A DNA stretch of 64,000 bases from Myxococcus qinghaiensis (lineage in GTDB: Bacteria > Myxococcota > Myxococcia > Myxococcales > Myxococcaceae). Position 1 is the first letter of the stretch. Each line of letters starts with the position of its first letter. The notes beneath the pieces are model-generated. The model searched no databases. It was not told where the DNA came from and worked only from the letters and a program-made list of their open reading frames with translations. The translations under genes were made by a program, and so were the position numbers. The stretch covers positions 434,001-498,000 of the forward strand of contig NZ_JAKCFA010000002.1 of NCBI RefSeq assembly GCF_024198215.1. Direction: 5' to 3'. Below, one piece after another: positions 7,973 to 16,647 of this stretch.

Positions 7973-9265
7973 TCAGCGAGCCGTGCCGGCACTCGGCATC
8001 AGGCGGACCAGCAAGGCCGCCACCGCCGAGCTGGTCGCGAGCACCGTCACCGCCACCCATCCCCACCGGGCGAGCACGAGGCTGCCGCTCGCCGAGCCGA
8101 TGGCCATGCCGACGAACATGGTGACGAACAGCACCGCGTTGAGGCGGCTGCGCGCCGCGGGGTCGATGCCGAAGACAATCGTCTGATGCGCCACGAGCGT
8201 CACCTGGACGCCCAGGTCGAACCCAATGGCACTGCCCACCAGCAGCCACAGCCGCGCATTCGGCTCCAGCCACGGCGTCGCGAACATGGTGGCGAACGCG
8301 AGCGCGGCCAGTCCGGCCCCCAGGCGCGTCACCACCTCCGGACCGAAGCGGTCCGAGATGCGACCCGCCACCGGCGCACCCAATGCCCCCGCCGCGCCAG
8401 CCAGGCCGAAGGCACCCGCGGCCGCGCTGCCCAGGTGGAACGGCGCGCCATGCAGCATCACCGCGAGGGTGGACCAGAACGCGCTGAAGCCCACCGAGAG
8501 CAGGCCCTGCGCCAGCGCCGCCCTGCGCAAGGCGCCGTGCCTCCGCCACAGGGTGGCGAGCGAACCGAGCAGTGCGCCATACGAGAGCGTGCTGGTCGGG
8601 CGGAAGCGCGGCAGGCTCCGCCACGCCACCAGGCCGATCAGCGCCACGCTGGCGGCGGCAATCAGATACATGGCGCGCCAGCCGAAGTGCTCGGCGACCA
8701 CCCCGCTGACGACACGTGACAGCAGGATGCCCAGCAGCAAGCCGGTCATCACCGTGCCCACCGTCTTGCCGCGCTCGCGCTCGGGAGCCAGCGTCGCCGC
8801 GGCGGGCACGATGTCCTGCGCCATGGTCGCAGTCAGGCCGACGGCGAAGCTCACCACCAGCAGCAGGCCGATGCCGGGGGCCAGGCCGCTCAGCAGCAGC
8901 GCCACGCTCAGCAGGGCCGCCTTGATGAGGATGATGCGACGCCGGTCGAAGCGATCTCCCAGCGGCGTCAGCAGCAGGATGCCCAGCGCGTAGCCGAGCT
9001 GGGTGAGCGTCGGGAGCAGTCCCACCGTGGTGTCCGAGGCGCCGATGGAGGACCCCATCACTCCCAGCATCGGCTGCGCGTAGTAGAGCGCGGCCACCGG
9101 CAGTCCGGCGCTCGCGGCCAGCAACAGGCGCAGGCGGCGCGACAGGGGCGCGTTGTCGCCGCTGCTCCCAGTCAGGGGCTGGGACGGACGAGCCACGGAA
9201 GCAGAGGCCACCTCGGGCAGGGGCGCGTTTCCAGCGGTTGCATGTACGGAACGAATGAAGGACAC
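7973..9265 (-). CDS. MFS efflux transporter
   Basis: A 430-residue major facilitator with twelve predicted helices after a ~45-residue hydrophilic lead. The motif-A loop between helices 2 and 3 reads GDRFDRRR, and FALAVGLTATMAQ-like helices follow, as in the YnfM/arabinose-efflux-permease group of drug or metabolite exporters. The GTG at 9265 was chosen because GAGGGG sits 6 bp upstream; an in-frame ATG at 9334 would add 23 polar residues and nearly reach the divergent regulator. The 96-bp gap to the LysR gene suggests that regulator controls it, a common arrangement. Substrate unknown. Confidence 0.85.
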   Translation of the reverse strand: MSFIRSVHATAGNAPLPEVASASVARPSQPLTGSSGDNAPLSRRLRLLLAASAGLPVAALYYAQPMLGVMGSSIGASDTTVGLLPTLTQLGYALGILLLTPLGDRFDRRRIILIKAALLSVALLLSGLAPGIGLLLVVSFAVGLTATMAQDIVPAAATLAPERERGKTVGTVMTGLLLGILLSRVVSGVVAEHFGWRAMYLIAAASVALIGLVAWRSLPRFRPTSTLSYGALLGSLATLWRRHGALRRAALAQGLLSVGFSAFWSTLAVMLHGAPFHLGSAAAGAFGLAGAAGALGAPVAGRISDRFGPEVVTRLGAGLAALAFATMFATPWLEPNARLWLLVGSAIGFDLGVQVTLVAHQTIVFGIDPAARSRLNAVLFVTMFVGMAIGSASGSLVLARWGWVAVTVLATSSAVAALLVRLMPSAGTAR

Positions 9266-9361
9266 GGTGTTCCCCTCTGTGGTGCGAGTCGAGGTGAGTG
9301 TGTTCCTGGGGGAAGAGGGTCGGTAGTAGCGCACTCCGCACAGCGGTTATACGCTCAGCGC

Positions 9362-10342
9362 ATGAAACCCCGCCCTTCCAAGCCTGGTCGACCGAGTGAG
9401 TCTCCGAGTCGGAACGCACAGCCCACGGCCGACCGGCTCGAGCTGATGCAGACCTTCCTCCGCATCGTCGACGCCGGGAGTCTGTCCTCCGCCGCGGCCC
9501 AGCTGGGCACCACGCAGCCGACGGTGAGCCGGCGGCTTCAGGCGCTCGAACGCTCGCTGGGGCTTCGGCTGCTTCAACGCTCCACGCATGCGATGAAGCT
9601 CACCGAAGACGGCGCCCGCTGCTACGAGCGCGCGAAGGAGCTGCTGGCCAACTGGGAGATGTTCGAAGCCGACCTGCGGGGCGCGAGCGACGAACCCGAG
9701 GGCACGCTGCGCGTCGTCGTGCCCCATGCCTTCGGGCAACAGTTGCTGGTGGAGCCGCTGACGCAGTACCTGAACCGCCACGCGCGGGTGTCGGTCGAAT
9801 GGCTGCTGCATGACCGGGCGGTGGACTTCATCGCGGATGGTATCGACTGCGCGATCCACGTCGGCGAGGTGCATGACCCCAGCGTGGTGGCCATCCGGGT
9901 GGCCGATGTGCCGCGCATCGTCGTGGCCGCGCCATCGGTGCTCGCGAACGTCCCCGTGCCGACCCATCCCGACGAGCTGGCACGACTACCGTGGCTCTCC
10001 CTGCGCACGTTCTATCGCAACGAACTCTCACTGACCCACGCGGACACCGGCGAGGTCCAATCCATCGCCTTCAATCCCCGCATGAGCACCGACAGCCTCT
10101 ACGCACTCCGGAGCGCTGCCGTGAGCGGGCTCGGCGTTGGAGTGGCCTCAGCCTGGGTGCTCCGAGAGGACATCGTGAGCGGCCGGCTCGTGCGACTGGT
10201 GCCACGCTGGCGGGCCGCACCGCTGCCCATGTACCTGCTCTACCCGTATGCGCGCTTCCATCCAGCGCGACTGCGCAGGTTCGTGGAGCTGATGCGAGAG
10301 ACGATTCCGGCGGCCCTCGCGGAGGCGACGCACGGCGTATGA
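9362..10342 (+). CDS. LysR-family transcriptional regulator
   Basis: A 326-residue DNA-binding regulator. The N-terminal winged helix-turn-helix spans residues ~26-85 (LELMQTFLRIVDAGSLSSAA, then TTQPTVSRRLQALERSLG). The substrate-binding domain covers ~110-320, starting VVVPHAFGQQLLV. This subgroup, including CrgA-like members, often represses a divergent exporter or oxidoreductase, which fits the MFS gene starting 96 bp away on the other strand. The ATG at 9362 leaves a ~25-residue basic tail before the HTH; an earlier frame opening overlaps the MFS coding start and is less likely. A 10-bp hairpin ends the transcript at 10407-10434. Confidence 0.9.
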   Translation: MKPRPSKPGRPSESPSRNAQPTADRLELMQTFLRIVDAGSLSSAAAQLGTTQPTVSRRLQALERSLGLRLLQRSTHAMKLTEDGARCYERAKELLANWEMFEADLRGASDEPEGTLRVVVPHAFGQQLLVEPLTQYLNRHARVSVEWLLHDRAVDFIADGIDCAIHVGEVHDPSVVAIRVADVPRIVVAAPSVLANVPVPTHPDELARLPWLSLRTFYRNELSLTHADTGEVQSIAFNPRMSTDSLYALRSAAVSGLGVGVASAWVLREDIVSGRLVRLVPRWRAAPLPMYLLYPYARFHPARLRRFVELMRETIPAALAEATHGV

Positions 10343-10406
10343 GCCAACCCAAGTCGGGCACGTCGCGAGAGTCCGCTCCAAGCGCGCGGACTCGAATGCC
10401 AGGGAA

Positions 10407-10434
10407 GGAGGAGGCCATGAGAACGGCCTCCTCC
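10407..10434. terminator. Bidirectional terminator hairpin
   Basis: GGAGGAGGCC and GGCCTCCTCC pair perfectly (10 bp) with an 8-nt loop, between the convergent LysR and heparinase-like genes. Confidence 0.7.
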
Positions 10435-10502
10435 ATTGACGAGAGCACTGCATGCACGCCTCCACATAGAAGACGTGCACCCAGCCCACGGCTATGCGCG
10501 AA

Positions 10503-13500
10503 TCAGGGCGCCCACACCGGCCCGCTCGGAGTGACGGTCATCGACTGGACGCCAGCGCGCAGCGGCGCCTGCGTCACCGCGCCACTGGCGGCGTAGCCGA
10601 AGCTGCCGCCCGAGCTTGTAATCCCCTTCTCGAAGGTGACCGCAGCGCTCCCCCGGGTCGGGTGGACCATCGTCACCGTGTACGAAGTCGACGTCTCGTT
10701 GAGGGTGAGCTGGAGGTCCGCGCCACCCGTCACGGCCCTGGCCTGCACCACGTTCAGGAAGTGGCTCACCACCTGTCCGCTGGTTTCAATCTCCCCTCGG
10801 AACTGGCCGACCCGGTACGGGTAGGTGCCATCCTGACGAATCGGACCGCGTTCATCGATGACCCGCCGGATCGGGCTGGCCGGCACCAGCGTGCTGACCC
10901 GCAGGGCCTGGGTTCCACTGGTCGCCGCCCAGGTGTTGCCCGTGAGCACGGGGTTCGACGGGAAGTGGATCAAGAACGTCTTGTCCACCGATGCGTCATT
11001 CTGACCGCTCTCCACCCGGTCGAACACGACGAGCGTCTCCAGCGGACGGATGAACAACGTCTCGCGCACCACCCTGCCGGCGTAGGGGTTGCCGACCTCC
11101 GCCTCGCGGTGGGCCCACTCGTCATTCACGTCATACACACCCGTGAGGTCGACAGCGGCGTAGTTGGCCACCGCCGACGACGAGAGCCGAAGCATCTGCG
11201 GCACGTGGTGGTAGTAGCCGACAGTGCCCATGCCCTCGAACAGGAGGGTGTTGTGCGCCACCGGCGACTCGGTGTCGACCGCCGCGCCACCCGCGTAGCC
11301 GACAATCGAGTCCGCATAGCCCACCGTCTCACGGGCCAGGAACTCGCCGGCTCGCCACAACTGGAAGTTGCCGGCGTCACGGTGGGCATGCCCCGCGTTG
11401 GCGGTCTGCCCGAACTGCAGGTTGATCATCGTCGCATCGGACGCCCACGACGTCTTGGCATACACCATGCCCAGCCCGCGCGCGTGATAGTCGAGCGGCA
11501 GCTCGGCGAGGTCCCTCGAAGTCACCGCCGCCACCGAGGCGCTGTAGACATACCGGACCAGACGGTCGTCAATCGGATGTCCCGTGAGCTCCAGGAAGCG
11601 CTTGGCATAGCCCGCGATGGGCTGGTCCGACCACTCCTCGATCAACGGCGCGAAGTAGCTGCCCAGCGTGGTCTGCGAGGTGTTGTTGGTATCCCACCGG
11701 TCCAGCCAGCGCTCGTCGTCATTGAACGGGAACGTCTCGAACAGCTGGAACTGGCCCCTCCGGCTGAGTCCCGGCGTGGTCGAGTAGATGGACCAGAAGA
11801 CCGACTCCATGAAGTAGTCCGTCTGGTTCCACATGTCATGCCCATGCAGGCCGAGCGAGGTGAACGGCACCGTCATGTAGCCGAACGTCCGGCGGCCGTA
11901 CGTCGACCCCTCATGAGGGGCACCGCCCGCGGCGCCTCCCTCCAGATACGGCAGCAGCGAGAACCGCCAACGCGACTTCATCGCGTACTGCAGGAGGTTG
12001 TTGGCGTACGGCTGGTTCTCATGCCAGCTCGCGATGGCCCACAGGAGCGAGTTGCGGAAATAACCCGTGTAGTAGTTGTTGCCCTCCATGCCCAGACCGC
12101 CCCACGGATTGTCATTGAGTGCCTGGATGACGAAGTTCCAGCGGGTCTCCAAGGTCGTGCGTTCGGCCGGCAGCAGGTGGGCGTAGCACCAGTCATAGGT
12201 GAGGATGATGCCCTCGCCGAACCAGCGCGCCGGGTCGCTCGACACCGTGTTCTCGGTGATGGGGATCTGGGTGGCCACCGCCCAGTCAATCGCGGCGCGG
12301 CACGATGCCGGGGTGCTGGTGATGAGCGAGTGCATCGCGGCATCGATGGCCTGCTCAGGCCCCTGCACGACAGACACCGGTGTGTAGGGGTTCAGCGCGA
12401 AGTACGCCTGGGCGCGAGCCAGCCGGGCGGCGGTGAACCAGAGCCGAGGGTGCGCCACCGGGATGGGGAGCCCCACTGGGGGCCCGTTGGCGATGGTGAG
12501 CGTGATGGGCGCCGACGTGGTGAGATTGCCAGCGCGGTCCCTCGCCACCGCAGTCACCGGGAAGGTGCCATCGCCGACCTGCGTGGTGTGGACGCTGATC
12601 CAATAGGGATAGGTGAGGTCCTCGCTCCCGACGTTCTGGCCGTTCACCTTCAACTGGACGCCGGCGATCCTCACGTTGTCCTGCGCGTCGATCTTGATCT
12701 GGAGGGTGCCACCCACTGTGACGCCACTCGCGGGCGAGACAATCTGGACCTGCGGCGGACTGGTGTCGGGCGGTGGCGCGCTCACGGTGATGGAGACCGG
12801 TGTCGAGACACCGACGTTGCCAGCCGCGTCACGCGCCACCGCCCTCAACTGCCGGGTGCCGTAGGGCTGCAGCGTCTCGGTGTCGAGCGCTACGGACCAG
12901 GGCGCGGCCAGGTCCGCGTCGCCCACCTGGACGCCGTCGAGCTCGACGTGCACCCGGGTGACGCCAATGTCATCCACCGCGCTCATCCGCACCGTGAAGG
13001 GCCCGCTCACCGTCTCGTTGGCGATGGGCGTGGTGACCTGGACTTGAGGCGGGCCCGTGTCGACGAGCTCGTTGTCGATGGTGATTCGCACGGGGGCGGA
13101 GGTGGTGAGGTTGCCAGCGGCGTCGCGCGCGTGCGCGGTCAGCACGTGGTCACCGTTGCGGAACTGGGTGGTGTTCAGCTGCGAGGAGGAGAGGTTGCGG
13201 CCGTCGATGCGAAGCTGCACGTTCGTCACGCCGACATTGTCGCTGGACGTCACGGTGATTCCGACCAGACCGTCCACCGTCGTGGCACCGACGGGCGAAG
13301 TAATCGCCACGGTGGGAGCCGAGGTGTCGCTGGTCGGCGTGGGCGCGGTGTACTCGATGGTGAGGACTGGCCGGCGCTCGGGCTGGGTCGCCAGGCTGGA
13401 GAACACCTTGGCCACCTTGCCGACCTTCGAGTTGGCCAGCATCACCCCCTGGTTGGTGGAGGGGTCATCGACCCACGACTGCACCACGGCCACGTCGAGC

Positions 13501-14018
13501 GGCACGTCATGCACGCTGACGATGCTCGGAAACGTGGTGACCTGGAACGACGTGCCGGCGACCAGGTCCGTCCCCTGCCCCACTCCGCCCAGCCGCTCCC
13601 ACTCGAGGCCGTCATCACGGAACTGCCAACCCAGACCCGCGGCGAGATAGCTCCAGGGCGTCTGGACATACGAGCCGCGAATCGCGAAGTCGTCGGTATA
13701 GGTCTCCACGGCGAACCGGAGCGTCGCGCTCTGAACCACGGACCTGGCGGGCACGCCGAGCTGCGGGAAGCGCAGCAGCGCTTGAATCTCGTAGTCCTCG
13801 GTCTGGAAGACGCCCATCAGCGGGCTATTGCGGTACGCCGCGCCGTTCGGAGTGATGCCCTGACTGGTGAACTCCACCGCCTCGGACACGGACACCGTCG
13901 ACGTCACCGCCTGCCGTACGGTCCCCGTGCGAAGCTCCTGCTCACCGTCCTTCGCACACCCGGCGATGGCGAGCATCGCCACCCACAATCCAGCCATGCC
14001 ACTCATTCTTGGGGTCAT
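10503..14018 (-). CDS. Lipoprotein with DNRLRE-like, three Ig-like and heparinase II/III-like domains, 1171 aa
   Basis: A very large surface polysaccharide-lyase-like lipoprotein. The signal peptide ends in a lipobox with C21 (AIAGC). Residues ~50-230 resemble the DNRLRE domain of adhesins (ATLRFAVETYTDDF and a VVQSWVDDPSTNQGVML block). Three tandem Ig-like units follow at ~240-515, each opening with SAPTVAITSP-like or GPPQVQVTTP-like strands and closing with A.D.AGN.. and a TI.. strand. The rest (~520-1171) resembles alginate lyase/heparinase II/III: HPRLWFT, an alpha-toroid with EGNNYYTGYFRNS, then a beta-sandwich with GHAHRDAGNFQLW and HNTLLFEG. It probably binds and cleaves a uronic-acid-containing glycan outside the cell. 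The lyase assignment is by overall pattern. Confidence 0.75.
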   Translation of the reverse strand: MTPRMSGMAGLWVAMLAIAGCAKDGEQELRTGTVRQAVTSTVSVSEAVEFTSQGITPNGAAYRNSPLMGVFQTEDYEIQALLRFPQLGVPARSVVQSATLRFAVETYTDDFAIRGSYVQTPWSYLAAGLGWQFRDDGLEWERLGGVGQGTDLVAGTSFQVTTFPSIVSVHDVPLDVAVVQSWVDDPSTNQGVMLANSKVGKVAKVFSSLATQPERRPVLTIEYTAPTPTSDTSAPTVAITSPVGATTVDGLVGITVTSSDNVGVTNVQLRIDGRNLSSSQLNTTQFRNGDHVLTAHARDAAGNLTTSAPVRITIDNELVDTGPPQVQVTTPIANETVSGPFTVRMSAVDDIGVTRVHVELDGVQVGDADLAAPWSVALDTETLQPYGTRQLRAVARDAAGNVGVSTPVSITVSAPPPDTSPPQVQIVSPASGVTVGGTLQIKIDAQDNVRIAGVQLKVNGQNVGSEDLTYPYWISVHTTQVGDGTFPVTAVARDRAGNLTTSAPITLTIANGPPVGLPIPVAHPRLWFTAARLARAQAYFALNPYTPVSVVQGPEQAIDAAMHSLITSTPASCRAAIDWAVATQIPITENTVSSDPARWFGEGIILTYDWCYAHLLPAERTTLETRWNFVIQALNDNPWGGLGMEGNNYYTGYFRNSLLWAIASWHENQPYANNLLQYAMKSRWRFSLLPYLEGGAAGGAPHEGSTYGRRTFGYMTVPFTSLGLHGHDMWNQTDYFMESVFWSIYSTTPGLSRRGQFQLFETFPFNDDERWLDRWDTNNTSQTTLGSYFAPLIEEWSDQPIAGYAKRFLELTGHPIDDRLVRYVYSASVAAVTSRDLAELPLDYHARGLGMVYAKTSWASDATMINLQFGQTANAGHAHRDAGNFQLWRAGEFLARETVGYADSIVGYAGGAAVDTESPVAHNTLLFEGMGTVGYYHHVPQMLRLSSSAVANYAAVDLTGVYDVNDEWAHREAEVGNPYAGRVVRETLFIRPLETLVVFDRVESGQNDASVDKTFLIHFPSNPVLTGNTWAATSGTQALRVSTLVPASPIRRVIDERGPIRQDGTYPYRVGQFRGEIETSGQVVSHFLNVVQARAVTGGADLQLTLNETSTSYTVTMVHPTRGSAAVTFEKGITSSGGSFGYAASGAVTQAPLRAGVQSMTVTPSGPVWAP

Positions 14019-14123
14019 GGACTGACGCCACTAGCGCACCGGCAGTGTGGCAGTCCATCACACCCAAGGAAACACGGGTGACCCTGAGCCTGACTTGTCT
14101 TGGATTGGTGGAAGAATACGTCC

Positions 14124-14787
14124 CTACTTGAGGGACGCCTTGAGAACGGCAGGGCACATGGGAGCGGGCTTCTTCGCTTTGGGATTGGCTCCGGCGGTTC
14201 GCTTCGCCACCTGCGTGTCTCCAGCCACGCTCCACACTCGCGCGAGGTGGTCATCCCCAGCGCCCGCCAGCAGACGACCATCCGGGCTGAATGCCAGTGC
14301 GGCGAGCCGCCCTTCGTAACGCAGCGAGGGCAGCTCACTCCCCGTCTTCACGTCCCACACCCGCACGGAGGCCATCAGGGCTGATTGCCAGGTCGCTCAC
14401 CCGGGTGCGCCGGCCTTTGAACTGCCTGAGCCGCTTCCCCGAAGTCACATCCCACACGGAGTAGAGATTGAACCGTGCGTCCTCTCCGGTCCAAGCGGCG
14501 AGGAAGCGCGCATCGGAGCTGAACCGGTGGAAGTTGGCGCGCATGGTGAGGCTGGACTTCAGCCGGCCGGTGGCCACGTCCCACACGCGCAGCCGGTCGT
14601 CACTGGCCACGGTGATGAGCCGTTGGTCATCATTGCTGAAGGCCAGGGCGTAGATGGGGGCATAGGTGCGGCTCTCGGCGGAGGCGCCGTGAGGCAGGAG
14701 CTGGGGTTCCTTGCCGGTGACCGCATCCCATAGACGGACGGTCGCGTACGCCTCTCCGGTGGCGATGTACCGGCCCCTCCTTGGCTC
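14124..14787 (-). pseudogene. Degraded WD40-repeat protein gene (3' remnant with a frameshift)
   Basis: Two minus-strand frames join into one WD40 propeller fragment. The first has no start; it opens after a stop near 14787 and reads EAYATVRLWDAVTGKEPQLL, LAFSNDDQRLITVASDDRLR, VWDVATGRL, then VSDLAISPDG, where it runs off. The second begins at about 14375 with ASVRVWDVKTGSELPSLRYE and continues LAALAFSPDGRLLAGAGDDH, ending at 14124. At the joint the expected end of one blade is missing, so a deletion of roughly 25-30 bases shifted the frame by one. With no start, signal or kinase domain upstream, this looks like the tail of a larger protein, possibly one of the WD40-tailed Ser/Thr kinases common in myxobacteria. 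Confidence 0.75.
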
Positions 14788-14843
14788 CGCGCCTCACGCT
14801 ACCACGAGAGGCTTGGGCATCAGTTACGGAGAGGCAACAGGCG

Positions 14844-15653
14844 TCAGCGCTTCCGGTCCGGGCGCATCAACCACCACGGCGTCTCCAGCGTGTTGGACTC
14901 CATTCGGATGCCTGGTGCCCGGCGCACGGAGTCCCAGAAGCGGCGACCCAGCGCCTCGTCGAGGATCTTGAAGTCACCCGCCTTCATGCGCGCCTCCAGG
15001 AACGGCAGGTAGGCCCCCACCGCCTCCGGGCCCGCCTGCTGGAAGATGATGTCGCCTCCGTACTCGCGGTGCAGGGCGCGCTGGAGCTTCCACGAGAGAA
15101 CCATCGAGCGGGCCAGCATCTCGGACTCCTCCGCCGCGAGGGAGGGGTCCTCGTCCGTCTCCTCCGAGAAAGCCTTCACGAGCTGCTCCGACGACTCCAG
15201 TTCGGTCTGAAGCGACTGGCGCTTCGCGGGCGGCAGGTCCACACGTCGGAGTTCCTGGCGTCGTCGTTCGTTGTCTTCCTTTTCCCGGGCGATGAGTTCC
15301 TCTTTGTGCCGGGAGAACGCACTGATGTAGTCCTGAACCTCCTGCTTCGTGGGCTCCAGGCCCTTGTATCGGGCGTAGTCCTTCAGGAGCGGGCCCAGCA
15401 CGAGCCCCATGAGCCGCTGAACCTCGTTCATGGATTCCCAGCGGGCAAAGTCCTCCGGCTTCCGCGCCGCGCGCTCGGACTGACGCGTCTTGTCGTCCGA
15501 AGCCAACGCCGCGCGGGGAATCTCGCGGCCCAGGACCACGGCCACGGGCTTGTCGGCCTCGGAGGGTTGCTCGGCTTGAGCGTCATGCAAGGCCGCGAGG
15601 GTGAGGAGTCCGCCGAGAACCCAACCGCCGATACCGTTGAAACCCATTCGCAT
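14844..15653 (-). CDS. Exported SurA-N-like protein of unknown function
   Basis: A 269-residue exported helical protein. The ATG at 15653 follows GGGAGG by 7 bp and starts a signal peptide ending around HDAQA (residue ~28). Mature residues begin DKPVAVVLGREIPRA, the pattern seen at the start of SurA/PrsA-type chaperone domains. Long charged helices follow (KEELIAREKEDNERRRQELR). No peptidyl-prolyl isomerase domain is visible, so a chaperone role is only a suggestion. A longer frame opening at 15794 would place a polar extension before the signal peptide and is rejected. It lies 177 bp downstream of the LytTR regulator gene on the same strand and probably has its own promoter. Confidence 0.65.
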   Translation of the reverse strand: MRMGFNGIGGWVLGGLLTLAALHDAQAEQPSEADKPVAVVLGREIPRAALASDDKTRQSERAARKPEDFARWESMNEVQRLMGLVLGPLLKDYARYKGLEPTKQEVQDYISAFSRHKEELIAREKEDNERRRQELRRVDLPPAKRQSLQTELESSEQLVKAFSEETDEDPSLAAEESEMLARSMVLSWKLQRALHREYGGDIIFQQAGPEAVGAYLPFLEARMKAGDFKILDEALGRRFWDSVRRAPGIRMESNTLETPWWLMRPDRKR

Positions 15654-15689
15654 GTGCGGGCCTCCCAGGAAGGGGCCGACAGCGGCCCG

Positions 15690-15705
15690 GATATGGGCAT
15701 TGCAT
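15690..15705. repeat. Possible single copy of the 3.3-kb repeat core
   Basis: ATATGGGCATTGCA here resembles ATGTAGGCATTGCA of the three copies at 3281-3471 (12 of 14 bases). It lies about 40 bp upstream of the SurA-like gene start, as seen on the minus strand. Confidence 0.3.
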
Positions 15706-15830
15706 TCAGTGTACCCGTCACGGCTCCGGGCAGAGGGTGCAACGGCTTGCACACCTGGGCAGGCTTCCAACGACAGGTGTGCATCGAGTTTCACACGAAC
15801 CTGGGCATGGGTCAGCGGAGGATGCGCGGC

Positions 15831-16637
15831 TCAGAACGACTGCCGCAGCAGTGCCTCCACCGCGGGTTTCCGCCCCGGGCTCAAGCGCAGCCGCGTCCCA
15901 TCTCGCAGGACCACCACCCAGCCCTTGTCCACGTCGGGCTCCAGCTCCCGGATGCGGTTCACATTCACCAGCGTGGACCTGTGCACGCGAACGAAGCACT
16001 TCGGGTCCAGCAACTGCTCCACGCGGTTGAGCGTCTCGCGCAGCATCGGGCTGCGGCCTCCCGAGTGCAGCACCACGTAGTTGCCCTCCGCCTCGCACCA
16101 GTCCAGCTCCGCCACCGGCATGAGCAACACCTTGCCGTCCGTCTTCACCGCGATGCGCTCCAGATACGGCGCCTCGGAGGAAGACGTCTCCTGCCCCGAC
16201 GGTGCCGGCGTCCGGTACGTCTCCAGCAACGCCGACAGTCGCTCCAGCAATGCCCTGTCCTTCCCCGTCGCCCGCTGCTTGCGCGCCTTCTCCAGCGCCT
16301 CGTTGAAGCGCACGTCGCTGAAGGGCTTGAGCAGGTAGTCGAGCGCATTCGCCTCGAATGCCCGCACCGCGTAGCGGTCGAACGCCGTCACGAAGATGAC
16401 GGGTGGCATCCGCTCCGGCCCCACCTCTTGCAGCACCTCGAAGCCATCCACCTCCGGCATCTGCACGTCCAGGAAGACCAGGTCCGGCCGCTCGCGGAGA
16501 ATCGCCTCCACCGCCTCCTGCCCGCCCTCGCACTCCCGGATGGACGTGACGTCGGGCGCCCGCGCGAGCAGGTGCTTCACGTTGTCCCGAGCCAACGGCT
16601 CGTCATCCACCACCAGCACTCGCCAACCACCTTCCAC
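15831..16637 (-). CDS. LytTR-family response regulator
   Basis: A 268-residue two-component regulator. The receiver domain (residues 5-120) carries the acidic pair D11/D12, phospho-acceptor D57 in LVFLDVQMP, T/A switch residues in VIFVTAFD and the K of LLKPF. The LytTR DNA-binding domain occupies ~155-268 (ERIAVKTDGKVLLMPVAELD, then RVHRSTLVNVNRIRELEPD). The GTG at 16637 is preferred: AGGGGG lies 7 bp upstream and it sits 10 bp after the kinase stop, whereas an ATG at 16688 would overlap the kinase gene. The cognate kinase is encoded directly upstream. Confidence 0.92.
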   Translation of the reverse strand: MEGGWRVLVVDDEPLARDNVKHLLARAPDVTSIRECEGGQEAVEAILRERPDLVFLDVQMPEVDGFEVLQEVGPERMPPVIFVTAFDRYAVRAFEANALDYLLKPFSDVRFNEALEKARKQRATGKDRALLERLSALLETYRTPAPSGQETSSSEAPYLERIAVKTDGKVLLMPVAELDWCEAEGNYVVLHSGGRSPMLRETLNRVEQLLDPKCFVRVHRSTLVNVNRIRELEPDVDKGWVVVLRDGTRLRLSPGRKPAVEALLRQSF

Positions 16638-16647
16638 GGTTGCCCCC

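Noticed and set aside
10494-14081. 1195-codon open frame on the plus strand opposite the heparinase-like lipoprotein gene
   Set aside because: Arg/His/Val-rich with no domain, a by-product of GC-biased third positions; the minus strand has a signal peptide and recognisable domains.
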